From Aulosira sp. FACHB-615 (GTDB lineage Bacteria > Cyanobacteriota > Cyanobacteriia > Cyanobacteriales > Nostocaceae), in contig NZ_JACJSE010000006.1 of the NCBI RefSeq assembly GCF_014698045.1, forward strand, positions 342,522 through 406,521: DNA of 64,000 bases. Reading direction: 5' to 3'. The position numbers were made by a program, and so were the translations under genes. Of the stretch, positions 1 to 8,578 are shown piece after piece; within the stretch, counting starts at the first letter, position 1, and the number at the start of each line of letters is the position of its first letter. A model generated the notes under the pieces. The model was not told the DNA's origin and ran no database searches. It worked only from the letters and a program-made list of their open reading frames with translations.

Positions 1-1
1 C

Positions 2-994
2 CAAGCATCCGTAAAGCACTCCACTATCGTCGAGGGGGCGGACAACTTCTACAAGAGCGACAAGGTAACTATGCAGAAAGTTACTTTCAAAAACCAATAC
101 AACATGAAGGTTGCGGGGAATCTCTTCATTCCCAAAGCCTTGAATCGGAACGCTAAGAATTCCGCAATCATTGTCGGACACCCAATGGGCGCAGTCAAAG
201 AACAAAGTGCAAACCTGTATGCCCAAAAATTAGCTGAACAAGGGTTCGTCACCTTGTCCCTCGATTTGTCCTTCTGGGGTGAGAGTGAAGGGCAGCCCCG
301 CAACGTTGTTTCGCCGGATATTTATGCCGAAGATTTCAGTGCGGCGGTAGATTTTCTAGGTACTCAGTCATTCGTTGACAGGAACCGGATTGGCGTGCTG
401 GGGATTTGTGGTAGCGCGAGCTTTGCCATCAGTGCTGCCAAAATCGACCCGCGCTTGAAGGCAACTGCCACGGTCAGTATGTACGATATGGGTGCAGCCA
501 ACCGTAACGGTTTGAGAAATTCTACAACCCTCGAACAGAGAAAGAAAGCGATCGCACAGGCGGCGGAACAACGCTATACGGAGTTTACGGGCGGCGAAAC
601 CAAATACACAAGCGGAACTGTACATGAACTGAATGAGAACTCCACCCCTATTGAGCGTGAGTTTTATGACTTCTACCGCACTCCCAGAGGCGAGTACACC
701 CCCAAAGGTTCATCGCCGAAACTGACAACTCACCCGACACTTACCAGCAACGTCAAATTCATGAACTTCTACCCATTCAACGATATTGAGACGATTTCGC
801 CTCGTCCTATGCTGTTCATCACGGGGGCAGATGCACATTCCAGGGAGTTCAGCGAAGATGCTTACAAACGCGCCGCCGAGCCAAAGGATCTTTACATCGT
901 TCCCAACGCGGGACACGTCGATTTGTATGACCGAGTAAACCTGATTCCGTGGGAAAAACTTACATCCTTTTTCCATCAGCATCTCAGCAGTTGA
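2..994 (+). CDS. Alpha/beta hydrolase (DLH/YcjY-like), 5'-truncated by window edge
   Basis: The reading frame is open from base 2 and the residues before the first ATG (base 71) look like protein, so the real start, possibly with a signal peptide, probably lies outside the window. Numbered from the Met at base 71 (307 residues), an HPMG segment at 37-40 may help form the oxyanion hole. The nucleophile elbow reads GICGS with Cys113 in place of the usual Ser, as in dienelactone hydrolase. Asp254 and His282 (NAGHVD) fit the rest of the triad. The family hydrolyses ester or lactone-like substrates; the substrate here is unknown. A short-chain dehydrogenase remnant follows 41 bp downstream. The fold is confident, the substrate is not. 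Confidence 0.8.
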   Translation, partial: QASVKHSTIVEGADNFYKSDKVTMQKVTFKNQYNMKVAGNLFIPKALNRNAKNSAIIVGHPMGAVKEQSANLYAQKLAEQGFVTLSLDLSFWGESEGQPRNVVSPDIYAEDFSAAVDFLGTQSFVDRNRIGVLGICGSASFAISAAKIDPRLKATATVSMYDMGAANRNGLRNSTTLEQRKKAIAQAAEQRYTEFTGGETKYTSGTVHELNENSTPIEREFYDFYRTPRGEYTPKGSSPKLTTHPTLTSNVKFMNFYPFNDIETISPRPMLFITGADAHSREFSEDAYKRAAEPKDLYIVPNAGHVDLYDRVNLIPWEKLTSFFHQHLSS

Positions 995-1035
995 CACACT
1001 CCCCCATTTAAAAAAGCAATAAAAAAAGGAAGAAG

Positions 1036-1251
1036 ATGATTAAAGACAAAGTTGTAATTATTACTGGCGCATCATCAGGGATTGGTGAAGCAAGTGCGAA
1101 ATTGCTTGCCAGCAAAGGAGCTAAAGTTGTATTGGGTGCGCGACGTGAGCAGCTACCGAGCGATCGCGCAGCGTCTCCGTCAGGAGAAGTCGAGGTAAGT
1201 CGAGGCGCTACTTTAATTTTATTAAACCGCCAAGTCGCCAAGAAATCGTAG
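1036..1251 (+). pseudogene. Short-chain dehydrogenase N-terminal remnant
   Basis: The first ~39 codons encode a clear SDR start: a beta strand, the TGASSGIG cofactor loop, an alpha helix and a second strand ending in GARRE. The frame then runs into repeat-like DNA with a HIP1 site and a fragment also present at 35290-35345, and stops after 71 codons. A working SDR needs about 240 residues including the YxxxK motif, and none of that is present downstream. A good ribosome-binding site (aaaggaagaag) remains ahead of the ATG, so a short peptide could still be made. I read it as a gene broken by insertion or deletion at a repeat. Confidence 0.8.
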
Positions 1252-1270
1252 AGTCTGCGTAAGTTTTAAT
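1229..1270 (+). repeat. Partial copy of the 35256-35340 inverted-repeat element
   Basis: The segment with ccgccaagtcgcc, aagaaatcgtagag and tctgcgtaagt recurs almost exactly at 35292-35340, where it forms the right half of an element with acttacgca/tgcgtaagt ends. Only the right half is present here, at the break in the SDR remnant. Confidence 0.75.
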
Positions 1271-1304
1271 GCTATGGGACTAATATTTGATTTCTGAAAT
1301 GTAC

Positions 1305-1384
1305 GTAGGATGTGTTATCGGCGAGAGTACGGCATCTACCGCAAAGTTTTCGGTGCGTTACGGCTTACGCCTAACACACCCTAC
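1305..1384. repeat. Hairpin repeat, family A, copy 1
   Basis: The arms read gtaggatgtgtta... and ...ctaacacaccctac, with inner gcgttacggc matching near the loop. A related 78-bp copy lies at 55799-55876. This resembles a dispersed hairpin common in Nostoc-type genomes (from memory). It lies between the SDR remnant and flv4. Confidence 0.8.
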
Positions 1385-1390
1385 TTGCGT

Positions 1391-1493
1391 GTCTAGCCTT
1401 AAATGTTGCATTAAAAAACCTATTTTATCCGCGTTTATCCGCGTTCATCTGCGGTTAATTTTATACTTTATAATGCACTATTTTAGTCTAGAC
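1391..1493. repeat. Terminal-inverted-repeat element, family B, copy 1
   Basis: A 103-bp MITE-like unit. The left end (1391-1413, gtctagcc... to ...gttgcatta) is mirrored by the right end (1471-1493, taatgcacta... to ...gtctagac). The core holds tandem ttatcygcgtt. A second copy at 55685-55800 keeps the inner arms but has a different outer arm, still self-complementary. It abuts hairpin A. The rest of the 1252-1755 gap, about 260 bp before flv4, shows no gene. Confidence 0.75.
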
Positions 1494-1755
1494 AATCCAC
1501 TACACATACTGAGATTTTTTCAGAAATCGAATTGGATTCCTATATTAAATACCTTACTTCTATCAGAAGTTGGGTATCTTCTCATTCAAAACTAATGATA
1601 CACATTGATATAAATCAATGGTAAACAAAATTGGGTCATGAATAAAACTTACTAATGAGTGTCTTTAGAAATTGGCATTTTACTAATTGAAGATAACAGT
1701 CCAACATAATAGTAAGCAGATTCACTCCAGATAAATTGATTTTTGGAGAAACCCA

Positions 1756-3486
1756 ATGGTTGCACTTACAGAAAATACTTCAATTCTTGCTAATCCATCA
1801 CGTTTAACTATCCAAACTATTAAAATAGCCACTCAAACTACTGCAATTCGTTGCCTTGATTGGGATAGAGAACGTTTTGATGTTGAATTTGGTTTACGCA
1901 ACGGAACGACATATAATTCTTTTTTAATTCAAGGTGAAAAAATTGCTTTAGTTGATACTTCTCATCGCAAATTTGAGCAACTGTATCTAGAAATATTAAC
2001 GGGATTAATTGAGCCAACCAAGATAGATTATTTAGTTATTAGTCACACAGAACCCGACCATAGTGGACTAGTCAGAGATATCTTGCAATTAGCACCAGAT
2101 ATTACGGTTGTGGGTGCAAAGGTGGCGATTCAATTTTTAGAAAATATGGTTCACCAGCCATTTAAATCGATTACGGTTAAAAGTGGCGATCGCTTAGATT
2201 TAGGTAATGGTCATGAATTAGAATTTATCTCAGCGCCTAACTTGCATTGGCCGGATACAATCTTTACTTATGACCACAAAACAGGTATTCTCTTTACCTG
2301 TGATGTGTTTGGAATGCACTACTGTGATGACCATACCTTTGATGAAAATTTAGCAATCATTGAAGAAGATTTTCATTATTACTATGATTGCTTAATGGGG
2401 CCAAATGCTCGCTCAGTTTTGGCAGCATTAAAACGCATTGAAAAATTAGAAATATTTACAATTGCCACTGGTCACGGGCCATTATTAAAGCATCACATTT
2501 CTGAATGGCTAGACCGCTATCAAAATTGGAGCTTAGAACAAACGAAAACTGAGCAATTTGTTGCTTTATGCTACACAGAAGATTACGGTGATAGCGAAAC
2601 GATCGCACGTTACATTGCACATGGCATTACCAGAACTGGAGTAGTAGTTGAGTTAATTCCTCTGAATAACACTGAACCGCAAGAAATTCGGGAATTAGTT
2701 TCACAAGCTGCGGGTTTAGTCATTGGAATGCCACCCCAATCTGCTACACTTGCCCAAACAGCATTGAGTACAATATTAGCTGCGGCTCATCATAAACAAG
2801 CAATTGGTTTATTTGAGTCGGGTGGTGGGCAAGATGAACCAGTTTATCCATTGCGGAATAAGTTTCAAGAAATTGGCTTAACTGAAGCTTTTCCACCAAT
2901 TTTAATTAAAGAAACTCCCACCAGAGTGACAGAACAATTGTGTGATGAAGCGGGAACAGATATCGGACTTTGGTTAAACCGCGATCGCGCCATCAAACAA
3001 ATCAAATCCATCAACACTGATTTAGAAAAAGCTCTTGGGCGCATTAGCACAGGCTTATATATCATCACCGCAAAGAAAGCAGAAATTCAAAGCGCCATGT
3101 TTGCGTCTTGGGTGACACAAGCCAGCGCCAGTCCGTTTGGTGTAGCTATTGCTGTGGCGAAAGAACGCGCCATTGAATCATTAATGCACGTAGGCGATCG
3201 CTTTGTGTTAAACGTCCTGGAAGAAGGGAAGTACCAAGGCTATATGAAACACTTCCTCAAGCGTTTCCCTCCTGGTGGCGATCGCTTTGCTGGCGTGAAA
3301 ACCTATCCTGCGGCTAATGATTGTCCAATTCTGGCTGACGCTTTAGCTTACATGGAATGTGAAATCACCAGCCGCATGGATTGTGGCGATCATTGGGTGA
3401 TTTACAGCACTGTGAAAACTGGAAGAGTCGCAAACATCAACGGACTCACCGCCGTTCATCACCGCAAAATTGGTAATCACTACTAA
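1756..3486 (+). CDS. flv4: Flavodiiron protein Flv4
   Basis: A 576-residue class C flavodiiron protein of normal length. It has a metallo-beta-lactamase-like diiron domain (~30-260), a flavodoxin domain (~265-410) and a C-terminal flavin reductase domain (~430-576). All diiron ligands are present: H97-x-E99-x-D101-H102, H164, D183 and H240. In cyanobacteria Flv2/Flv4 form a soluble or membrane-associated heterodimer that takes electrons near photosystem II under high light and low CO2. Order (this gene, a small membrane protein, then a flavodiiron with degenerate ligands) matches flv4-sll0218-flv2 of Synechocystis. The ATG follows a strong GGAGAAA site. Assignment as Flv4 rather than Flv3 rests on operon context. 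Confidence 0.92.
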   Translation: MVALTENTSILANPSRLTIQTIKIATQTTAIRCLDWDRERFDVEFGLRNGTTYNSFLIQGEKIALVDTSHRKFEQLYLEILTGLIEPTKIDYLVISHTEPDHSGLVRDILQLAPDITVVGAKVAIQFLENMVHQPFKSITVKSGDRLDLGNGHELEFISAPNLHWPDTIFTYDHKTGILFTCDVFGMHYCDDHTFDENLAIIEEDFHYYYDCLMGPNARSVLAALKRIEKLEIFTIATGHGPLLKHHISEWLDRYQNWSLEQTKTEQFVALCYTEDYGDSETIARYIAHGITRTGVVVELIPLNNTEPQEIRELVSQAAGLVIGMPPQSATLAQTALSTILAAAHHKQAIGLFESGGGQDEPVYPLRNKFQEIGLTEAFPPILIKETPTRVTEQLCDEAGTDIGLWLNRDRAIKQIKSINTDLEKALGRISTGLYIITAKKAEIQSAMFASWVTQASASPFGVAIAVAKERAIESLMHVGDRFVLNVLEEGKYQGYMKHFLKRFPPGGDRFAGVKTYPAANDCPILADALAYMECEITSRMDCGDHWVIYSTVKTGRVANINGLTAVHHRKIGNHY

Positions 3487-3734
3487 ATCAAGTCAAAAGT
3501 AAAAAGGTAAAAGGCAAAAGCGAATAGTGCTGAGTCATAATCAAAGACTTAATTTTACCTTTTTACTTAATTAAGCTAAAACCCAATACAGTTCAGTTAA
3601 GGTAACAACTGAGACTGGTGTAGGTTGGGTGGAGGAACGGAACCCAACATTCACGCATACTAAATCAAGTCAAAAGTAAAAATGTAAAAGTCAAAAGTAT
3701 AAAGAAAAGATTCTTTTACCTTTTTACTTAATTA
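3483..3734. repeat. Two direct copies of an AT-rich hairpin unit
   Basis: A unit beginning actaaatcaagtcaaaagt and ending ttttacctttttacttaatt occurs at 3483-3574 and again at 3657-3734. In each copy aaaagtaaaaaggtaaaa-type and ttttacctttttactt segments can pair. The two copies flank repeat D (3619-3660) and fill the flv4-PsiE-like intergenic gap. Confidence 0.75.
3619..3660. repeat. Repeat D, half copy
   Basis: Segments taggttgggtggaggaacgg and aacccaacattcacgcatac recur at 61436-61512. There a full hairpin is present; here only one side is. Confidence 0.7.
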
Positions 3735-3757
3735 ATACCCACTCCACAAAAGAAGTC

Positions 3758-4243
3758 ATGTATAAGCCTGTTGATAATAACCCAATTACTACCTACGAAC
3801 TCAATCGGGGTCGCATTGTTCGCAGTCTAGAACTTATTCAAGATGTAATTGTAATTTCTCTATGTATTGGCTTATTTAGCTTCATGGTGATTCAGGTAAG
3901 AGATATGTTTCTCTCCTTACTTCCCCCTCTGAATTTCCAAGTTGTTACCGCCGATATTTTATTTCTGCTGATTTTGGTTGAGTTGTTCCGACTGCTGATT
4001 ATTTACTTACAAGAACAACGCATATCTATTGGAGTAGCAGTAGAAGTTTCGATTGTTTCTGCCTTGCGAGAAGTGATTGTTAAAGGCGTACTTGAAACTA
4101 ATTGGACTCAAGTTTTAGCGACTTGTGCATTCTTATTAGTTCTAGGAATATTATTAGTCTTGCGAGTTTGGCTACCCCCAACCTTTGAAGGCATTGATCC
4201 AGAACAACAAGTATCACAACGCTACAAACAAATGCACAAATAA
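3758..4243 (+). CDS. PsiE-like membrane protein (Sll0218-type)
   Basis: 161 residues with four predicted membrane segments (~28-48, 62-82, 90-110, 118-140), resembling the phosphate-starvation-inducible PsiE family. Its place between the two flavodiiron genes matches Sll0218 of Synechocystis, a thylakoid protein reported to help photosystem II assembly or stability alongside Flv2/Flv4. There is no close ribosome-binding site, and the gene lies 271 bp after flv4, in a gap filled with hairpin repeats that could set the mRNA ratio. The membrane nature is visible; the role is taken from operon context. Confidence 0.8.
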   Translation: MYKPVDNNPITTYELNRGRIVRSLELIQDVIVISLCIGLFSFMVIQVRDMFLSLLPPLNFQVVTADILFLLILVELFRLLIIYLQEQRISIGVAVEVSIVSALREVIVKGVLETNWTQVLATCAFLLVLGILLVLRVWLPPTFEGIDPEQQVSQRYKQMHK

Positions 4244-4360
4244 AAAGGAAAAAGGCAAGAAAAAGGGTTTGTTGTAAATAGTAAATTCATTTACACCATG
4301 CTGTACTAAAAACTTTAAAAGACAAATTTTCAGACTCCAGACTTTTTTTAAGAGGTTATT

Positions 4361-6097
4361 ATGTCTACTGCTACTATCACACCCAGCCGTCCTAGAGATG
4401 TCCAGGTTGCTGAAATTGGACAAAATACAATTATTTTGCGATCGCGCACATGGGACAGACTAAAATTTGAGGTTGAATATTCCCGCCAAAAAGGCACTAC
4501 AGCCAACTCTTATTTAATTCAAGCTGATAAAAAAGCTGTAATTGACCCGCCTGGTGAATCGTTTACCGAAATCTACATTCACGAGTTAAAACAACATCTA
4601 GATTTAGCAACCCTAGATTACATCATTCTCAACCACGTCAACCCCAACCGCCGCGCTACCCTGAAAGTATTGCTATCTCATGCACCACAAGCAACAATAA
4701 TTTGTTCTCGTCCGGCGGTTAATGCTTTAAAATCCACCTTTCCCGAATTAGAGTCACACATTCAAGCAGTACGTTCAGAAGATACTTTAGATTTGGGACA
4801 AGGCCATTTGTTGTCATTCGTGACTGTACCGACTCCCCGTTGGGCAGATGGACTCTGTACTTATGATTCTGCAAGTAAAATTCTGTATACAGACAAATTT
4901 TTTGGCGCACATATCTGCGAAGACACCTTTTTTGACGAAGACTGGAAAAAATTAGACGCAGAACGCCGTTACTATTTTGAATGTCTTCATGCACCCCAAG
5001 CTAAACAAGTCGAAGTTGCTTTAGATAAATTGGCTACATTAGGTGCAAGATATTATGCACCAGCACATGGCCCGGTTGTGCGTTACAGTTTGAGTCGCTT
5101 TACTTATGATTACCGCCAATGGTGTCAAGGGCAGAAAGCTCAGGAATTTAGCGTCGCCTTATTATATGCTTCCGCCTATGGGAATACGGCAATTGTAGCG
5201 AATGCGATCGCTCAAGGATTAATTCAAAACGGCATTAATGTAGAATCAATTGACTGCGAACTAGTAGACACAGCCGAAATTACTCGCATTATCGAAGCCT
5301 GCGACGGCTTTATTATCGGTTCCCCCACTTTAGGCGGTCATGCACCCACCCAAATTCAAACAGCCTTGGGGATAATTTTATCAACAGCCACCAAAACAAA
5401 ATTAGCAGGTGTCTTTGGTTCCTACGGTTGGAGTGGTGAAGCCATTGATTTATTAGAAAGCAAACTCACAGATGCAAATTATCGCTTAGGTTTTGAAACC
5501 ATTAGAGTGCGCTTTAGTCCCACGGCTGAGACTCTGCAACAGTGTAAAGATGCAGGTGCTACTTTTGCTCAAACCTTGAAAAAAACCAAAAAACTGCGTG
5601 TTCCCCGCCAAGCCGTTACAGAAGCACAAGTAGACCGCACAGAACAAGCCGTCGGGAGAATAATTGGGTCTTTGTGCGTTGTAACAACTCGTGACCAAAA
5701 CAGTCACAAAGGAATTTTAACTTCTTGGGTATCACAAGCCACCTTTAACCCACCCGGAATTATGATTGCCATTTCTCCAGAACAAAATGCTGACTTAATG
5801 CGTCATCCCGGTGATAAATTTGTGTTAAATATTCTCAAAGAAGGTAGAAATGTGCGCCGCTATTTTTCCCGCCAAAGCACTTCCGGCGATAACCCATTTG
5901 CGAATCTTTCTACCCAAACTGCTACTAATGGTTGTTTGGTTCTTGATGACGCATTAGCCTATTTAGAATGCACAGTCCAAAATCAACTCGAATGTGGCGA
6001 TCGATGGCTGATTTATGCTGTTGTAGATAAAGGTGAAATGTTAACTAATGATGGCATAACCGCGATTGAACATCGCAAGTCTGGTAGTTTTTATTAA
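4361..6097 (+). CDS. flv2: Flavodiiron protein Flv2 with degenerate diiron site
   Basis: 578 residues with the same three domains as Flv4. Positions equivalent to the iron ligands have changed: H92 and H236 remain, but E99, D101, H102, H164 and D183 of Flv4 align with N94, N96, R97, R160 and K179. Substituted, basic residues at the metal site are the known mark of Flv1/Flv2-type partners, which act in a heterodimer with a canonical partner. The flavodoxin (~265-400) and flavin reductase (~430-578) domains look complete. The ATG follows AAGAGG at good spacing. It is the third gene of the operon. Flv2 rather than Flv1 is argued from context. Confidence 0.92.
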   Translation: MSTATITPSRPRDVQVAEIGQNTIILRSRTWDRLKFEVEYSRQKGTTANSYLIQADKKAVIDPPGESFTEIYIHELKQHLDLATLDYIILNHVNPNRRATLKVLLSHAPQATIICSRPAVNALKSTFPELESHIQAVRSEDTLDLGQGHLLSFVTVPTPRWADGLCTYDSASKILYTDKFFGAHICEDTFFDEDWKKLDAERRYYFECLHAPQAKQVEVALDKLATLGARYYAPAHGPVVRYSLSRFTYDYRQWCQGQKAQEFSVALLYASAYGNTAIVANAIAQGLIQNGINVESIDCELVDTAEITRIIEACDGFIIGSPTLGGHAPTQIQTALGIILSTATKTKLAGVFGSYGWSGEAIDLLESKLTDANYRLGFETIRVRFSPTAETLQQCKDAGATFAQTLKKTKKLRVPRQAVTEAQVDRTEQAVGRIIGSLCVVTTRDQNSHKGILTSWVSQATFNPPGIMIAISPEQNADLMRHPGDKFVLNILKEGRNVRRYFSRQSTSGDNPFANLSTQTATNGCLVLDDALAYLECTVQNQLECGDRWLIYAVVDKGEMLTNDGITAIEHRKSGSFY

Positions 6098-6153
6098 TCA
6101 AAACCTAATTATATAGGAATACGGTTTGATTCCTGAATCTAGTTGTGTAAGCA

Positions 6154-6183
6154 GGGAGTAGGGAATGGGGAGTAGGGAGTAGG
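6154..6183. repeat. Heptad (STRR-type) repeat
   Basis: Tandem units close to gggagta/gggaatg with 7-bp periodicity, the style of the short tandemly repeated repetitive sequences of heterocystous cyanobacteria. Confidence 0.6.
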
Positions 6184-6236
6184 AAAGACGGCTGATTTGG
6201 GTGTACTGATTTTTTTCATAAATCAAATATGAGTCC

Positions 6237-6437
6237 TATAGCGTTTCTTATTCTAGTGCAGTACAAACAAGAATAATTAACCGCAGATAGACGCAGCGAA
6301 AAGTTGAGCCAGTGTGTTGGGCGGGTTCCCCGACTCCCTCACTGGCGTTGCGTGGGCGGCTCTGCCGACTTGAGCAAACTTTTCAAGACAGATGGACGCA
6401 GATAAATTTGTACGTCAGCAGACTAGGAAAGGCTATA
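6237..6437. repeat. Inverted-repeat element E, copy 1, interrupted
   Basis: The ends are tatagcgtttc and gaaaggctata. Inner sequence (aattaaccgcagata, tggacgcagata) matches the uninterrupted copy at 61305-61410 in inverted orientation. A second sequence of ~95 bp (6297-6391) sits inside it. Confidence 0.75.
6297..6391. repeat. Sequence inserted within element E
   Basis: Comparison with the intact copy at 61305-61410 shows ~95 extra bases between gacgcag and atggacgcag. The insert starts cgaaaagtt and ends near aacttttcaaga, so its ends are partly inverted, and a possible 3-bp cag duplication flanks it. Confidence 0.65.
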
Positions 6438-6462
6438 ACTTCGTGTGTAACTTTCTTTTAAA

Positions 6463-6551
6463 CCTAACCCACAACCCCTTCCCTACGAGGGAAAGGGCGC
6501 AAGACTCAAAGCCTCTCCCCGCTTCGGGGAGAGGTTTGGAGAGGGGTTTTT
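6463..6551. repeat. GC-rich hairpin repeat, terminator-like
   Basis: It contains a perfect 9-bp stem, cctctcccc (6512-6520) with ggggagagg (6526-6534), around a 5-nt loop, followed by ggagaggggttttt. It lies between the convergent flv2 and the 6594-7004 gene, where it could end transcription. The style is that of a common cyanobacterial intergenic repeat. Confidence 0.6.
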
Positions 6552-6593
6552 AGTATCTTTCATGACTTTCCAAACATCCTCTGAGGGTTTTAT

Positions 6594-7004
6594 TTAATTG
6601 AGATCATTGCGATTAGGTTTGGGTAATTGCAGTACTTCAGAAAAACGAGAATATTTAACCATATCCGTAGGTGGATAATCTGCCGAGACTGCAATTAACC
6701 CTACTTTGATATCCTCGAAATAAATCACACCTCCAATCCGCCGTTCAACAAAGAAAGCTCCATGAAATAAATGATGTTCGGCAATATAAATTAAGAAAAG
6801 GTCGGTAATCTTGATTTCTCTGCCAAACATTTGCTGACAAGTTTTGCTAATAACATTATCGAGGTATTGATTATAAGCAGGCTCACCCAAATCAGTAAAT
6901 TCTGGATGATCTGCAAAATTATCCATATAAAATACCCAGATATTGGATAAGTCTGCTTCATCAGTCAGTTTTTGTTTGAGTGTCTGCCATTGATCGTTTT
7001 TCAT
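6594..7004 (-). CDS. Conserved hypothetical protein
   Basis: 136 residues from MKNDQWQTL. The frame extends 22 codons further upstream (to 7070), but that part looks like translated AT-rich leader, so I prefer the internal ATG. No signal peptide or membrane segment is seen. The protein is compact and mixed alpha/beta, with FADHPEF and GGVIYFED segments and an end rich in Pro and Asn. I recognise the general style of a cyanobacterial family without a known function and will not guess one. It diverges from the WD40 gene, the two starts being 129 bp apart. Confidence 0.7.
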   Translation of the reverse strand: MKNDQWQTLKQKLTDEADLSNIWVFYMDNFADHPEFTDLGEPAYNQYLDNVISKTCQQMFGREIKITDLFLIYIAEHHLFHGAFFVERRIGGVIYFEDIKVGLIAVSADYPPTDMVKYSRFSEVLQLPKPNRNDLN

Positions 7005-7133
7005 AGTATAGATATTAAAGACAGTACTTTTAAAAATCAGTGTTACATAAATATGAAATAAGTCATACAAATACAGGTGTTTTCCTATACTTTAAAGATA
7101 GAAGTAATAATCGAATAGGATTACTGTATCACT

Positions 7134-8213
7134 ATGCAACTACCTTTTGTATTTAAAACCTTAACATTACTTGGCTTTTTCTTATCTATACCCTTGAGTA
7201 TGGTTACAAGCCTGCAAGTTGTAGCAGATACATCTTCTGTTGCTACAAAGGCTGATAAACCGCAGCGTTTAAAATTAACTTTATCAGGACATACTGAACC
7301 TGTTCGGGCATTAGCTCTTGCACCCAATGGTCAACTTCTTGCTAGTGGTAGCGATGATAAAACAATCAAGCTTTGGAATCCCAAGACAGGTGCATTACTT
7401 CGGACTTTAACTGGGCATAAAGAGCAAATTAAATCAATAGTAATTACTCCAGACGCTCAAACTTTGATTAGTACTAGTTTCGATAACACTATCAAATTTT
7501 GGAATACGCAAACAGGCGAGCAAATTCGCACAATTGGCGAAAAAACAGGGGTGAGAGCCATGTTATTGACCCCAGATGGACAAACTTTAATTAGTGGTAG
7601 TGGTGATACAACCATCAAATTTCGGAATCTCAAAACTCGCAAAATTGATCGTATCTTGAAAGTAGAAGCAACAGCACTTGCGATTAGTCGTGACGGAAAA
7701 ACTCTCTATAGTGGTGGTGAAAACGGCGGTAAAATTCGAGTTTGGAATATGCTAACAGGTAAAGAATTACGCAGTTTTACCCCACCCCTACCTAAAAAAG
7801 AAGAACTGATTACTGGTTCAGAAAAAGCATCATCTCCAATTACTCTTGCTGTTAGCAATGATGGGAAAATGCTGCTGAGTGGTGGCTATGACGATAGTTT
7901 TCAATCTGCTGGGGTTAGGACTACAGATGGCAAAAGTTTCAAAGCTTGGAACTTGAACACAGGAAAGCTAATTCATAATTTTTCGTTGGGTTCAAGTATT
8001 GATGCCTTAGTTATCAGTCCCGATAGCAAGACATTTGTTAGTGGCGGTTTAGGTAGATCAATTATAGTGCGTGATATCATCACTGGAAAATCAGTCTTGG
8101 AGTTGATTGGACATGGCGGCGGCATTTATGGACTTGCCTTGAGTAGTGATGGTCAGACTTTATATAGTGGTAGTGGTGATAAATCTGTTAAAGTTTGGCA
8201 AATCAAACCTTAG
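7134..8213 (+). CDS. Exported WD40-repeat protein
   Basis: 359 residues. A signal-peptide-like start (hydrophobic ~10-27, then small residues before DTSSVATKAD) suggests export to the periplasm or a lipid-facing location. Seven WD40 units follow from ~48 to the end, each with a GH-like start, an SGS.D turn and an LWN, FWN or VWQ end, enough for one closed seven-bladed propeller. Blade 5 carries an insertion and blade 3 has FRN for the WD dipeptide. Such propellers are protein-binding scaffolds; no enzyme domain is attached and the partner is unknown. It is transcribed alone, as far as the spacing shows. Confidence 0.88.
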   Translation: MQLPFVFKTLTLLGFFLSIPLSMVTSLQVVADTSSVATKADKPQRLKLTLSGHTEPVRALALAPNGQLLASGSDDKTIKLWNPKTGALLRTLTGHKEQIKSIVITPDAQTLISTSFDNTIKFWNTQTGEQIRTIGEKTGVRAMLLTPDGQTLISGSGDTTIKFRNLKTRKIDRILKVEATALAISRDGKTLYSGGENGGKIRVWNMLTGKELRSFTPPLPKKEELITGSEKASSPITLAVSNDGKMLLSGGYDDSFQSAGVRTTDGKSFKAWNLNTGKLIHNFSLGSSIDALVISPDSKTFVSGGLGRSIIVRDIITGKSVLELIGHGGGIYGLALSSDGQTLYSGSGDKSVKVWQIKP

Positions 8214-8464
8214 TTTATCAATTTTGTCTCTTGTAAGGGTGTCAGGGCTTTGCAGTTAGTATCAGCCAAATGGTGTAAGTGTTCAAAATCCTCACACCCA
8301 TTCTTAACAGTAGTCAGAAATGTTAGGACAATTTCACAGCTTGAGTGACAGGAATAGTAAGACTTTCCCTCCTGCCTTCTGCTATATTCCATTCAAATAG
8401 TAATAAATCTATATATTTATAGAGTTAGCAATCATCAATTACTAAAATTTATGCTGCTTTTTCC

Positions 8465-8486
8465 AAAATTCTGTAGCCAGAATTTT
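8465..8486. promoter_or_regulatory. Short perfect hairpin upstream of the aldolase gene
   Basis: aaaattctg (8465-8473) pairs exactly with cagaatttt (8478-8486) around a 4-nt loop. It could be a weak terminator of the WD40 gene or an operator 93 bp ahead of the next gene. The remainder of the 8214-8578 gap shows nothing clear. Confidence 0.35.
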
Positions 8487-8578
8487 GACTCTGGAATTAT
8501 AATCAGCCAAAAAAGACTGAAATTATCAAGCTAAAATTGGTATGATGCCAGCGATGGGACTTTAAGGAAAATAATTCA

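Noticed and set aside
1287..1595. 102-codon frame before flv4
   Set aside because: It runs through hairpin A and element B, so it reads repeat DNA rather than a gene.
8210..8392. 60-codon minus-strand frame after the WD40 gene
   Set aside because: No start context or recognisable features; overlaps common intergenic repeat style.
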